Source: an uncultured Chlorobiaceae bacterium (GTDB lineage Bacteria > Bacteroidota > Chlorobiia > Chlorobiales > Chlorobiaceae). Taken from it: DNA of 64,000 nt. The stretch spans positions 1 through 64,000 of the forward strand of contig CAJEXI010000011.1 of assembly GCA_903994455.1 (NCBI GenBank), written 5' to 3'. How positions within the stretch are numbered: the first letter of the stretch is position 1; every line of letters starts with the position of its first letter. The position numbers and the translations under genes are program-made. This document shows, in pieces, positions 1 to 6,258 of this stretch. The notes under the pieces were generated by a model. The model saw nothing but the letters and a program-made list of their open reading frames with translations, had not been told where the DNA came from and ran no database searches.

Positions 1-135
1 ACAGTTTTCAGAAATATACAAAAAAATATATTTTGATACTCAAAATGTTACGAAAGTCAAATTTTAAACACCAATGAATTCAAGGGGTGCGAGCCAAATC
101 GGGAATTGCTGCTTCTAATACTCACAGATAACATC

Positions 136-381
136 TCAACGTCCGGTGTGAATGAGCGTTGTTAGTCTGCGTCTATGTTCTAGCACTCGTCTGATTATAG
201 TTAGTTCTGCATCTCTGTAAGAGCCTTTAAGAGTTCGCTTACAGATGTAGCGCTCAAAGGCGGAGTGCAGCTTCGGAACTACCGAAATCTGAAACTTATA
301 CGGCGCAATTTCGTTTGGCGGTTCTTCAAAGTCGCTGATGCTAATTTGCATCCGCAGCCCAAACGGTCCATTTCTTCTCAT
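136..381 (-). CDS. Hypothetical 81-aa cassette protein
   Basis: I do not recognise this small basic protein. The start is well supported: a GGAGGG motif sits about 5 bases before the ATG at 381. It is preceded, on the gene strand, by the attC-like site at 417-534, so it is the first gene of its cassette. Near its 3' end the gene strand contains GACTAAC (161-167) and, about 30 bases on, GTTATCT (126-132), with weakly complementary sequence between them. This could be its own degenerate attC, but it is much shorter than a usual site. The C-terminal half is rich in Arg. No membrane segment or signal peptide is visible. Confidence 0.5.
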   Translation of the reverse strand: MRRNGPFGLRMQISISDFEEPPNEIAPYKFQISVVPKLHSAFERYICKRTLKGSYRDAELTIIRRVLEHRRRLTTLIHTGR

Positions 382-416
382 TTAACCCTCCGCATTTGAT
401 CAATTACTATTTTAGT

Positions 417-534
417 GTACAACAATGTTTAGGGCTGATCTGCCTATTTCAGAAAAACCGAAAAGGCTCTGTCTGTATAAGACAAATTTAAATCAATAAT
501 CACAAACCAAAAAAAAATCTAAAGAAGGTTAGTG
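417..534 (-). repeat. attC-like site, long family (about 118 bp)
   Basis: On the gene (minus) strand the site starts near CACTAAC (534-528) and ends with GTTGTAC (423-417). Its 3' half shares a long, imperfect match with the sites at 2619-2730 and 4894-5013, including AGGCAGATCAGYCCTAAACA-like sequence just before the final GTT. It also contains a TATAAGAC element (475-483) that recurs in the 4894-5013 site. The core sequences are less canonical than those of the short sites, so the exact ends are uncertain. It lies between the lipoprotein gene (589-1224) and the small gene at 136-381, where a cassette junction is expected. Confidence 0.55.
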
Positions 535-588
535 GTTATAAAAATGCTTGACCACCTCGTGCCAAGAAAAAGAAAGTAGCGGCAAAAA

Positions 589-1224
589 TTACATTATTAA
601 CGATATCCGCCAATTTGGACAAGATGAATTTGGCAATACAATTAAAGTATTAACATATTCCTCCTTAAAAGCATCATCATCTATCAAATTATTACCGGAT
701 TTTTTATTATAAATTAAAGAAGAGTCATTCATTGCAAATGGCCTTTTCAAAGACGTAATACCAATCCCCCTCAATACGTCAACATAACTTTTAAAATCAT
801 AGATATAATCCACAGTCAAATCATGACATATGCCTTTGTAGTAATTGATTGTTATTGACCCCCAATTTGACCTATAAGTATACCCTTCATCGTCATGACT
901 AGATGGTTTGCCGAGATACCGCTCTATACTTTCTTTTCGTTTGCCTAAGATTTTCGTGTAATCAATAAATGCTTCTTGATGGCTTTGGTATCCGTATTTC
1001 TCATGAATTTGTTTTCCCATGTCCCAACCCGCAAATCTCAGGATCATGGGATCGTCTACTGTATCCATTGCCAATGAGTCGTAAGGAATTACAGTTTGTT
1101 CTGATAGACCCTTAGCTGTATCGGTCGATGTCTGATTGTCGCATCCGTTTACTAAGAGCGTTAGGCAAAAGAGAATCAGAAGCAATCTACTCCGAGTGTG
1201 AAGTGGGTTTTTCCTTTTTGACAT
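589..1224 (-). CDS. Predicted lipoprotein, unknown function, integron cassette gene
   Basis: This 211-aa protein begins with a basic stretch and a hydrophobic segment (residues 13-27). A lipobox, LVNGC, follows with Cys28 as the lipidation site, so it should be exported and anchored by signal peptidase II processing. The mature part is polar, with aromatic residues and a WGSITINYY segment. I cannot assign a family. No clear Shine-Dalgarno precedes the ATG at 1224, and an overlapping out-of-frame ATG lies just upstream. The gene is in the array on the integrase strand and is followed by the long attC-like site at 417-534. Lipoproteins are common among integron cassette products. Confidence 0.7.
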   Translation of the reverse strand: MSKRKNPLHTRSRLLLILFCLTLLVNGCDNQTSTDTAKGLSEQTVIPYDSLAMDTVDDPMILRFAGWDMGKQIHEKYGYQSHQEAFIDYTKILGKRKESIERYLGKPSSHDDEGYTYRSNWGSITINYYKGICHDLTVDYIYDFKSYVDVLRGIGITSLKRPFAMNDSSLIYNKKSGNNLIDDDAFKEEYVNTLIVLPNSSCPNWRISLIM

Positions 1225-1423
1225 AGCACATATGTTTATTTTAATAGCCAGAACATTCGATATGAGGCGGTGCCCGCTGGGTCAAGTCTCCTCTTCGTGA
1301 TAGCACTATTGACTACAAGTTTTCATGAGGTCATTCTATACATCCTGAATATTTCTAAAAGCAAAACACAATCTTTTACGCTATTGCACTGACTCCCCTC
1401 GAATCTCTCTCAGAAATCACAAC

Positions 1424-1767
1424 TCATACATAAATATCATTTCTTATAACTGATGAATGATATTTTTCTATTTCTACACTAACATCTCTCAACTGCTCTT
1501 CATATTTTATATATTCATCTTCTGCCTTTTTACCACCCTCGTAGCCAATAAATTGTTTCGCAAAATCCGCACAAGAAAGACTTCTTTCCTTATACCCTTT
1601 TGCAACTCAAATAATGAATTTAATCGAGACAAATAATTAGCCTTTATTGCTGCATCAGCACCTTTTTTCGTTTCCCAACAAGAAAAAGCAGAAAAGAATA
1701 AAGCATTAACAGAGAATATGTCTGATGAATTATTCATAATATTCTTTTTTTCTAACCAATATGGCAT
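1424..1767 (-). pseudogene. Frameshifted cassette gene, unknown function
   Basis: Reading from the ATG at 1767 gives a plausible start of about 58 residues (through the FELQKG segment near 1590-1605). The frame then ends in a basic, low-quality tail at 1507. A second minus-strand frame picks up at about the same point. It stays open to a TGA at 1424-1426 and encodes a convincing Lys/Glu-rich helical sequence (FAKQFIGYEGGKKAEDEY and onwards to NDIYV). Joining the two by one frameshift near 1600 gives a protein of about 110 residues with uniform character. So this is either a gene broken by one indel or a sequencing error. It has no signal peptide and no family that I recognise. An internal ATG at 1737 is an alternative start. 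Confidence 0.55.
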
Positions 1768-1830
1768 TCAAATCTTTCACAAATGACGCGCAACCAAATT
1801 TGCAGCACGGGTTAACCTGTGTTTTCAGGC

Positions 1831-2283
1831 CTATGGGAGTTCAACAGATTTAGCCCATTCGACATTAAAAACGCTTTCTAAAGCTCTATTATAGACAGCT
1901 ACTGAGTGAAGACCTATAGCTGATTCCACCATTTTAGTTTCCCCAAAATCGGAACTCGCTACCCAAACAGTTTCGGGTGCAACAAGCACAACTTTGGCGT
2001 TTAATTTTGGATGCAACGCAATCCGGACTTGAGGAAATTGGGATTTTATTTTCTGCGCATTCTCTCTGGCTTCTTGGCTAGCAATGATAAATATGTTATG
2101 TGGTCGTTTGGCAATTATTCTTGCTATGTATTCTGGATTTGGAAGATGATGAGTCATAATGCAAAGAGCGCCTTGGATTTTCCCTAATTGAGAAAGGCGA
2201 GTGTTCCAAGTGCTAGCACATACTGAAAACTTCGCGTCATCACACGAAAATACAAAACCACCATTATCATCAGTGAAAGCCAT
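1831..2283 (-). CDS. Phospholipase D-like domain protein with a degenerate HKD motif
   Basis: This 150-aa protein has an AGGAAAATAA ribosome-binding site just before its ATG at 2283. Around residues 92-118 a segment of the form LNAKVVLVAPETVWVASSDFGET matches the shape of a PLD catalytic motif region (HxKxxxxD followed by GSxN), but Asn stands where the catalytic His is expected. Only one motif is present and the protein is half the size of a two-motif PLD enzyme. It may therefore be a single-domain binding or inactive member, or act as a dimer. The preceding residues (HNIFIIASQEARENA) fit the alternating beta/alpha layout of that fold. The family assignment rests on motif shape alone. Confidence 0.6.
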   Translation of the reverse strand: MAFTDDNGGFVFSCDDAKFSVCASTWNTRLSQLGKIQGALCIMTHHLPNPEYIARIIAKRPHNIFIIASQEARENAQKIKSQFPQVRIALHPKLNAKVVLVAPETVWVASSDFGETKMVESAIGLHSVAVYNRALESVFNVEWAKSVELP

Positions 2284-2313
2284 TTATTTTCCTATTCTCG
2301 ATTCTTGTTTGTA

Positions 2314-2374
2314 GCCTAACGCTAAAGTCAGCGGAAGTCCCAACTATCCGCTGGATTGCCGGATTATGTTTATC
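2314..2374 (-). repeat. attC site (61 bp) of the DUF2188 cassette
   Basis: On the gene strand the site runs from GATAAAC (2374-2368) to GTTAGGC (2320-2314). Internal arms are complementary: CCAGCGGAT pairs with TCCGCTGAC-like sequence. The TAA stop of the DUF2188 gene (2372-2370) lies inside the first core, which is typical of cassettes. Recombination would occur between G2320 and T2319. Confidence 0.7.
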
Positions 2375-2594
2375 CCTGGCTTTTACTAGGATCATTTTTT
2401 CTTTGGTAAGTACGCTCCTCTTGGAATGTTCCGTCTTCTTTATGAATTTTTATTGATCCAGTTTTGTCACCCATGTATTCCTGAGTTTGCTTAATAATCT
2501 CCTTCTTTGTATCAGCAGTCTTAGATGCACGTTGATTTCCTTCTTTAGTGAGCTTCCACTTGTCCCCATCTTTAGTAACGTGATAGTTATCCAT
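2370..2594 (-). CDS. DUF2188 domain protein, cassette gene
   Basis: The 74-aa protein starts MDNYHVTKDGDKWKLTKEGN, which is the typical opening of DUF2188 proteins: a short beta hairpin carrying the DGDKW element, then a segment of the TKKEIIKQTQEY type. The start at 2594 is preferred over the upstream ATG at 2627 because AAAGGAG lies at the right distance before it and the family begins there. The protein is charged and soluble, with no export signal. DUF2188 proteins are small, of unknown function, and often found on mobile elements. The gene sits exactly between two attC sites as a single-gene cassette of about 305 bp. Confidence 0.85.
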   Translation of the reverse strand: MDNYHVTKDGDKWKLTKEGNQRASKTADTKKEIIKQTQEYMGDKTGSIKIHKEDGTFQEERTYQRKNDPSKSQG

Positions 2595-2618
2595 ACATTG
2601 CTCCTTTAAATATTTTGA

Positions 2619-2730
2619 ACATAACACTGTTTAGACTGATCTGCCTAAAACTGAAAAGGCAGACAGCCCTATCTGCTGAGTGAAGCTGTCCGGCGAACAA
2701 AAGTGAGCGGCCTTGAGCGACTTGCTAAAC
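2619..2730 (-). repeat. attC-like site, long family (about 112 bp)
   Basis: On the gene strand it begins with GTTTAGC (2730-2724), which contains the TAG stop of the upstream gene, and ends with GTTATGT (2625-2619). The opening TAGCAAGTCGCTCAAGG resembles the start of Vibrio-type repeats. The last 40 bases match the sites at 417-534 and 4894-5013. The first core carries AGC in place of the usual AAC. Confidence 0.6.
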
Positions 2731-3180
2731 CGATTTTTCACTTTCTGGACTCCTAAATAAATGCCAACCCTTTCTTGGGATATTTGGATCATTTATGTCA
2801 GATTTAGTAAATTTCTTCTTCCATTTAGCATGTACGTCTTTCTTAAATACTTCTCTTATCGGCACCAGCACTAAATATACTTGTGTTTCTATTGATAGCT
2901 TTTCCAGAGATTTTGCACCAATTGATTTCTTCCATGGTTTAGCTATGTATTCTTCATAAATTTCAATAGCATTCCATGGCTTAAACATTGATACGTCAAT
3001 ACCACTAACGGAACTCTCTGGCCGCACTAAATCATATATGACTTCATAAACCCTACTGAATTCTTTTATATACTTGCCAGAGTACTCATATTTTCCACAG
3101 ACCAACTTCCCGTTTTTGTACAGATAAATTGGCAAGTCTGCTTGTTCCTGATGGCCAATTTTTATTCTATTCTTGTCCAT
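2725..3180 (-). CDS. Hypothetical protein, 151 aa, cassette gene
   Basis: I do not recognise a family. The protein is soluble, rich in Lys and Tyr, with no signal peptide or membrane segment. It contains a YLYKNGKLVCGKYEYSGKY segment near residues 19-37 that looks like beta hairpins, and a C-terminal basic region. GGATCAATC precedes the ATG at 3180. The stop codon is embedded in the attC core at 2724-2730, and another attC (3205-3276) lies just upstream, so this is a single-gene cassette of about 586 bp. Confidence 0.65.
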   Translation of the reverse strand: MDKNRIKIGHQEQADLPIYLYKNGKLVCGKYEYSGKYIKEFSRVYEVIYDLVRPESSVSGIDVSMFKPWNAIEIYEEYIAKPWKKSIGAKSLEKLSIETQVYLVLVPIREVFKKDVHAKWKKKFTKSDINDPNIPRKGWHLFRSPESEKSV

Positions 3181-3204
3181 GATTGATCCAAAGGAATACT
3201 CGAC

Positions 3205-3276
3205 GCCTAACGTCCAAGCTCACCGGCGGCTACGGAGCGCAGCGAAGTAGCCGTCCGGTGCAGCGCCTTGTTAGGC
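3205..3276 (-). repeat. attC site (72 bp) of the FkbM cassette
   Basis: A textbook attC: on the gene strand GCCTAAC (3276-3270) followed by AAGGCGCTGCACCGG, and at the other end CCGGTGAGCTTGGACGTTAGGC with the final core at 3211-3205. The arms are strongly complementary, including a GGCTACTTCG / CGTAGCC inner stem. It starts three bases after the methyltransferase stop codon. Crossover would be between G3211 and T3210. Confidence 0.92.
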
Positions 3277-3279
3277 GAT

Positions 3280-4170
3280 TCAGAACTGAAAACCATGAAG
3301 CTTAACCTTGGGTGAACTTTTCAATCTCGCCTCTACAAATTTCTTATCGCGGATGAACAAGGTGTTTCCTGAATTCAGGTTTTTCCCTTCAAGGCTGATA
3401 AGTGTTCGTTCAAATGGGTTATATGAATATGTTTCAAAGCCGTAATTAGCCATCAATTCAAGGATTCGTTTTTCATCAAAGCCATATCGGCTACCACTTC
3501 CGTTTAGTTCCATAATCACAGAATGTAGTGTTTGCTTTTGCAAGGTTTCGGGTGCACCTTCAAGCACAGGCGTTTCAAATCCTTCTACGTCGATTTTTAT
3601 CAGCGCCGGCGTCTCGCTTTGTAAAGCGGCATCCAATGACGTCACTTCAACAGTTACTGCGTTGGCGCACTGCTCACCGGACGCAAGGGCGTGGTTTGTT
3701 GTGTCACTATCACTGGTGAAAGCAATGCTTCCTTGCCGAGCTCCCACGCCCTTGTTTATGGATTTTACTTTTCCTTCCAGGTGATTAAGGCGCATGTTTT
3801 CGATAAGGCGATTGTAAGTACTTGGAACTGGCTCAAAGGCAATGCCTTTAGCTCCAATAGCCGAACAGGCGAGAATAGTGTAGGAGCCAACATTTGCACC
3901 AACATCAAGAAAAAGGTCTTCGCCTCGCAAGAAATGGAGCAAGAACGCCATATCCGGAAACTCATGGAGGCCAGTGTAAATGTTTCCAGTTAATCCAGTT
4001 TCTCCGGTTTTGACTAAGAACTTGGAGCCATTGACCCAGTCGTAAACGACTGAACCAGGAACCAACCGACTGCCAATTTGCCACTTTGTAAAGCGAATAA
4101 TGGATCTGAGCTTGTGCCCTCGATTGAGGGGGTGGTTTATGATGAATTTGATGGTGTCGAGATGTGACAT
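3280..4170 (-). CDS. FkbM-family SAM-dependent methyltransferase, cassette gene
   Basis: The 296-aa protein has the SAM-binding motif I DVGANVGSYT near residues 91-100. Further family elements follow: EPVPSTYNRL, and a LIKIDVEGFE motif near residues 193-202 that is characteristic of FkbM-type O-methyltransferases. These enzymes methylate sugar or polyketide hydroxyls and often modify surface glycans. The start at 4170 is preferred to the ATG at 4236: AAAAGGAAAAACC precedes it, and the extra N-terminal residues would be encoded by the attC. The gene fills a cassette of about 984 bp between attC sites at 4189-4254 and 3205-3276. The actual substrate is unknown. Confidence 0.9.
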   Translation of the reverse strand: MSHLDTIKFIINHPLNRGHKLRSIIRFTKWQIGSRLVPGSVVYDWVNGSKFLVKTGETGLTGNIYTGLHEFPDMAFLLHFLRGEDLFLDVGANVGSYTILACSAIGAKGIAFEPVPSTYNRLIENMRLNHLEGKVKSINKGVGARQGSIAFTSDSDTTNHALASGEQCANAVTVEVTSLDAALQSETPALIKIDVEGFETPVLEGAPETLQKQTLHSVIMELNGSGSRYGFDEKRILELMANYGFETYSYNPFERTLISLEGKNLNSGNTLFIRDKKFVEARLKSSPKVKLHGFQF

Positions 4171-4188
4171 GGTTTTTCCTTTTGTTGC

Positions 4189-4254
4189 GCCTAACGTCAA
4201 AAGTAAGGGGCGACGCGCTTCAGCGCGGCGTCCCACTTGACTGCGAGGTTAGAC
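4189..4254 (-). repeat. attC site (66 bp), near-identical to the site at 4432-4497
   Basis: On the gene strand it runs from GTCTAAC (4254-4248) to GTTAGGC (4195-4189), with a GCGCTGAAGCGCG inner hairpin. It differs at only a few positions from the site at 4432-4497. It separates the small hydrophobic ORF cassette from the methyltransferase cassette. The paired cores and arms are clear. Confidence 0.9.
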
Positions 4255-4418
4255 GGCGGTGCTGAACAGGCAGCGCACACGACGCACAACCCACGAACGG
4301 TAGCCAGCGCCCAAAATCCAAAACAACATCTAAACTGCAAATGCAACAAAAGCGCAATGACTGCAAAAATGATAGCTGACAACATAGATGTGACAAGGGC
4401 TAAAGGCACAAAAGGCAT
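4197..4418 (-). CDS. Possible small membrane protein in a 243-bp cassette; C-terminus encoded by attC
   Basis: This 73-aa ORF starts 20 bases after the preceding recombination point and has one or two hydrophobic segments (about residues 4-28 and 33-50) and several Cys. The last 16 residues, from LAVKWD to APYF, are the translation of the attC at 4189-4254. Ribosome-binding sequence is weak (AGGCGG lies too far, about 14 bases away). The cassette has no other convincing gene, so either this is the product or the cassette is non-coding. Coding status is uncertain. Confidence 0.4.
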   Translation of the reverse strand: MPFVPLALVTSMLSAIIFAVIALLLHLQFRCCFGFWALATVRGLCVVCAACSAPPSNLAVKWDAALKRVAPYF

Positions 4419-4431
4419 TTCAATTTGAGCC

Positions 4432-4497
4432 GCCTAACGTCAAAAGTAAGGGGCGGCGCGCTTCAGCGCGACGTCCCGCTTGACTGCGAGGTTAGGC
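4432..4497 (-). repeat. attC site (66 bp)
   Basis: On the gene strand GCCTAAC (4497-4491) is followed by CTCGCAGTCAAGCGGGACG, and the site ends CTTTTGACGTTAGGC at 4432. The inner GCGCTGAAGCGCG hairpin and outer arms are intact. It follows the membrane protein gene at 4585-4863 by about 88 bases. It is nearly a copy of the site at 4189-4254. Confidence 0.92.
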
Positions 4498-4584
4498 TGC
4501 GGGCTAAAGGGAAGCACATGCCATGCAACCCGTGATGTCGCTTCGATGGCGTGGTTCTTTGAGTAACGGGCATCGGGCCACCGA

Positions 4585-4863
4585 TTAGTTGAGAAAGCCC
4601 CATCGGAATATTTCCCTGTACATGCTTCCCACGCTCGTCGGAATCTCGTTAAACAATTTGTCTGTGTCATCCATGTGCCTCTTGAAATCGTCCCGTTCGT
4701 TGAAGAACGCGTGCCATACCAGTGCGAAGGGGGCAATAACATAGCCAAGAATGAAGAGCATCATTCGACCAACTATGATGAACGGCAAGCCAACGATTGT
4801 TGCGAATAAGAGCCAAGCACATGTAATCGGGAGTCGAACCAAGATAACCAATACTTCCCACAT
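4585..4863 (-). CDS. Small two-helix membrane protein, cassette gene
   Basis: The 92-aa product has two long hydrophobic segments (about residues 3-24 and 27-50), then a polar, acidic C-terminal tail beginning near FNERDDFKRH. This suggests a small inner-membrane protein with a cytoplasmic tail. The start at 4863 is chosen because GGAG lies 7 bases upstream; the more distal ATG at 4902 would overlap the previous recombination site. No family is recognised. Membrane proteins of this size are frequent among cassette genes. The cassette is about 462 bp, bounded by cores at 4894-4900 and 4432-4438. Confidence 0.65.
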   Translation of the reverse strand: MWEVLVILVRLPITCAWLLFATIVGLPFIIVGRMMLFILGYVIAPFALVWHAFFNERDDFKRHMDDTDKLFNEIPTSVGSMYREIFRWGFLN

Positions 4864-4893
4864 ACCTATTCTCCAAGCCGAGCAGCCTTTGAT

Positions 4894-5013
4894 GCCTAAC
4901 AATAATTAGACTGATCCACCTAAACCGCAGATTTTTGAATTATAACCCATATAAGACGCAAATTTCAAACTACTCGATATACCGGTAATCGTTTTAATAA
5001 ATAACAGTTAACC
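4894..5013 (-). repeat. attC-like site, long family (about 120 bp), nearest the integrase
   Basis: On the gene strand it can be drawn from GGTTAAC (5013-5007) to GTTAGGC (4900-4894). The 3' half matches the sites at 417-534 and 2619-2730 (TTTAGGTGGATCAGTCTAAT and neighbours). It carries a TATAAGACGC element also found, inverted, at 5035-5044. The 3' core is canonical; the 5' end is a best guess. Confidence 0.55.
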
Positions 5014-5034
5014 ATTGTATTACTTTTTATTTTA

Positions 5035-5066
5035 GCGTCTTATACGGATCGGCATAACAACGTTGC
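5035..5066 (-). other. attI: Candidate attI recombination site at the integrase 3' end
   Basis: Immediately after the integrase stop codon the gene strand reads AACGTTGTTATGC, which contains a G|TTATGC core (5058-5052). The match to the array cores (ATTGTTAGGC and similar) and the position between integrase and first cassette fit attI of an inverted integron. A 13-bp inverted repeat with one mismatch (4947-4959 and 5035-5047) flanks the next stretch. No gene lies between this site and 4900, so the first cassette would be gene-less. Assignment is by position and core only. Confidence 0.45.
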
Positions 5067-6083
5067 TTACAAGCCATCAAAAGGACTTTTTACACCATGA
5101 CCACCTTTGTTCAAAACATGGGTATAAATCATCGTGGTGCTCACATCTTTATGGCCCATTAATTCCTGAATAGTGCGAATATCATACCCTGCCTCAAGTA
5201 AATGAGTTGCAAAAGAGTGCCTAAATGTATGGCAAGTGGCTCGTTTTATCAATTGTGCATGAAAAGCCGCACTTTTAACCGCCTTTTGAATCAGTGACTC
5301 ATCTATATGGTGCCGTCCCTCTTCGCCGGTTTTCGTGTTCGTCCAGCGATTTTCCTGCGGAAAAACCCACTGCCATCGCCATTCGGCAGGTGCATTGGGA
5401 TATTTACGATCCAGGGCCCCTGGCAAAAGTACACGCCCCCAACCATCAGCAAGGTCTTTATCGTGAATTCGCTTGACGTTTTTCAAATGATCACTGAGAG
5501 GCTGTTTCAGTGATTCGGGCAACATGGTTATCCGATCTTTTGCTCCCTTGCCATCACGAACCATTATCTCATTACTCGCAAAATCAATATCCTGTACACG
5601 CAATCGAAGGCACTCCATCAGCCTCAATCCCGCGCCATACATGAGCGATGCCATTAACCACTTGTCACCTGCAAGCTGAGCAAGAAGGGCCTTCACCTCG
5701 TCACGAGTTAATACAACGGGCAAATGAATCGGCTTTCGTGCTCGAATGACGTGTCCAAGGTCACCGACTTCTTTGCCTATCACGTGCCGATAAAGAAATA
5801 AAAGTGCACTCAATGCCTGATTCTGCGTTGATGCACTAACCTTCTCCGAAACGGCAAGATGGGTTAAAAACAAATTGATCTCCAGCTCACCCATCTCCCT
5901 TGGATGCCTCAATTTGTGAAAATGAACAAAACGCTTTACCCAGGAACAATAGGTATCTTCTGTCCTGTTGCTGTAATGACGAACATGCAAAGCCTCACGC
6001 AACGATTCCAGCAGTTTTGGTGAACGACGCAATACCTGAGAAGATACAGGTACTCGTAAATCTGCGTGGAGATCCGAAATCAT
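5067..6083 (-). CDS. intI: Integron integrase, IntI-type tyrosine recombinase
   Basis: The 338-aa protein has the SAM-like N-terminal domain (about residues 22-105, with [18 protein letters not shown]) and a catalytic domain with the full tyrosine recombinase set: Arg154 in [10 protein letters not shown], His285-x-x-Arg288, His311 and nucleophile Tyr320 (TMIYTHV). Between them, around residues 225-262, lies the extra IntI-specific patch, including [16 protein letters not shown] and RRHHIDES-type sequence. XerC/D proteins lack this patch. The length is normal for IntI and the frame is intact, so activity is plausible. It cuts and joins attI/attC sites. The gene is on the same strand as the cassettes and its 3' end faces them. 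Upstream it is divergent from serB. Confidence 0.96.
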   Translation of the reverse strand: MISDLHADLRVPVSSQVLRRSPKLLESLREALHVRHYSNRTEDTYCSWVKRFVHFHKLRHPREMGELEINLFLTHLAVSEKVSASTQNQALSALLFLYRHVIGKEVGDLGHVIRARKPIHLPVVLTRDEVKALLAQLAGDKWLMASLMYGAGLRLMECLRLRVQDIDFASNEIMVRDGKGAKDRITMLPESLKQPLSDHLKNVKRIHDKDLADGWGRVLLPGALDRKYPNAPAEWRWQWVFPQENRWTNTKTGEEGRHHIDESLIQKAVKSAAFHAQLIKRATCHTFRHSFATHLLEAGYDIRTIQELMGHKDVSTTMIYTHVLNKGGHGVKSPFDGL

Positions 6084-6258
6084 CTTGTCAGTCCATTATT
6101 TGCTTTCTCATAAAAAATCACGGCAATATTATAACAAAAAAAATACTTATCCTCAAAAAAACAGACAACCACAACATCGGCATATTCCGCATGAACCTTG
6201 TGTAAATTTCAACTTTAGTAATATCTTGAGCAGCATAACAAACCCTTACCAAGCCACT

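Larger units (their letters stand above)
1..6083 (-). mobile_element. Chromosomal integron, inverted type (integrase plus cassette array; left end outside window)
   Basis: An IntI-family integrase at 5067-6083 is followed, past its 3' end, by an array of short, mostly unrelated minus-strand genes separated by attC-like sites. Recognisable sites lie at 417-534, 2314-2374, 2619-2730, 3205-3276, 4189-4254, 4432-4497 and 4894-5013. Stop codons of several genes fall inside or just before the first attC core (R''), as is usual for cassettes. Integrase and cassette genes share one strand and the array sits at the integrase 3' end. Classical integrons have a divergent integrase and attI at its 5' end. 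The inverted layout is known from Treponema-type integrons. The left boundary is not in the window. What is seen: the integrase, the paired core sites and the gene order. What is inferred: that the array is or was mobile. Confidence 0.88.

Noticed and set aside
126..167. Possible 42-bp attC at the end of the gene at 136-381
   Set aside because: GACTAAC and GTTATCT are present in the right order with weak arms, but the site is much shorter than known functional attC sites, so it was only mentioned in the gene entry.
1770..1835. GGTTAAC...GTTGCGC pair after the PLD-like gene
   Set aside because: Only about 28 bases between the outer ends and no convincing arms; too short for attC.
2595..2627. 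Upstream ATG at 2627 as the start of the DUF2188 gene
   Set aside because: The ribosome-binding site and family start both favour 2594.
4440..4748. 102-aa minus-strand open frame overlapping the small membrane protein gene
   Set aside because: It overlaps a frame with a good ribosome-binding site and membrane helices, and its own sequence has no such support; its tail is attC translation. Treated as a shadow.
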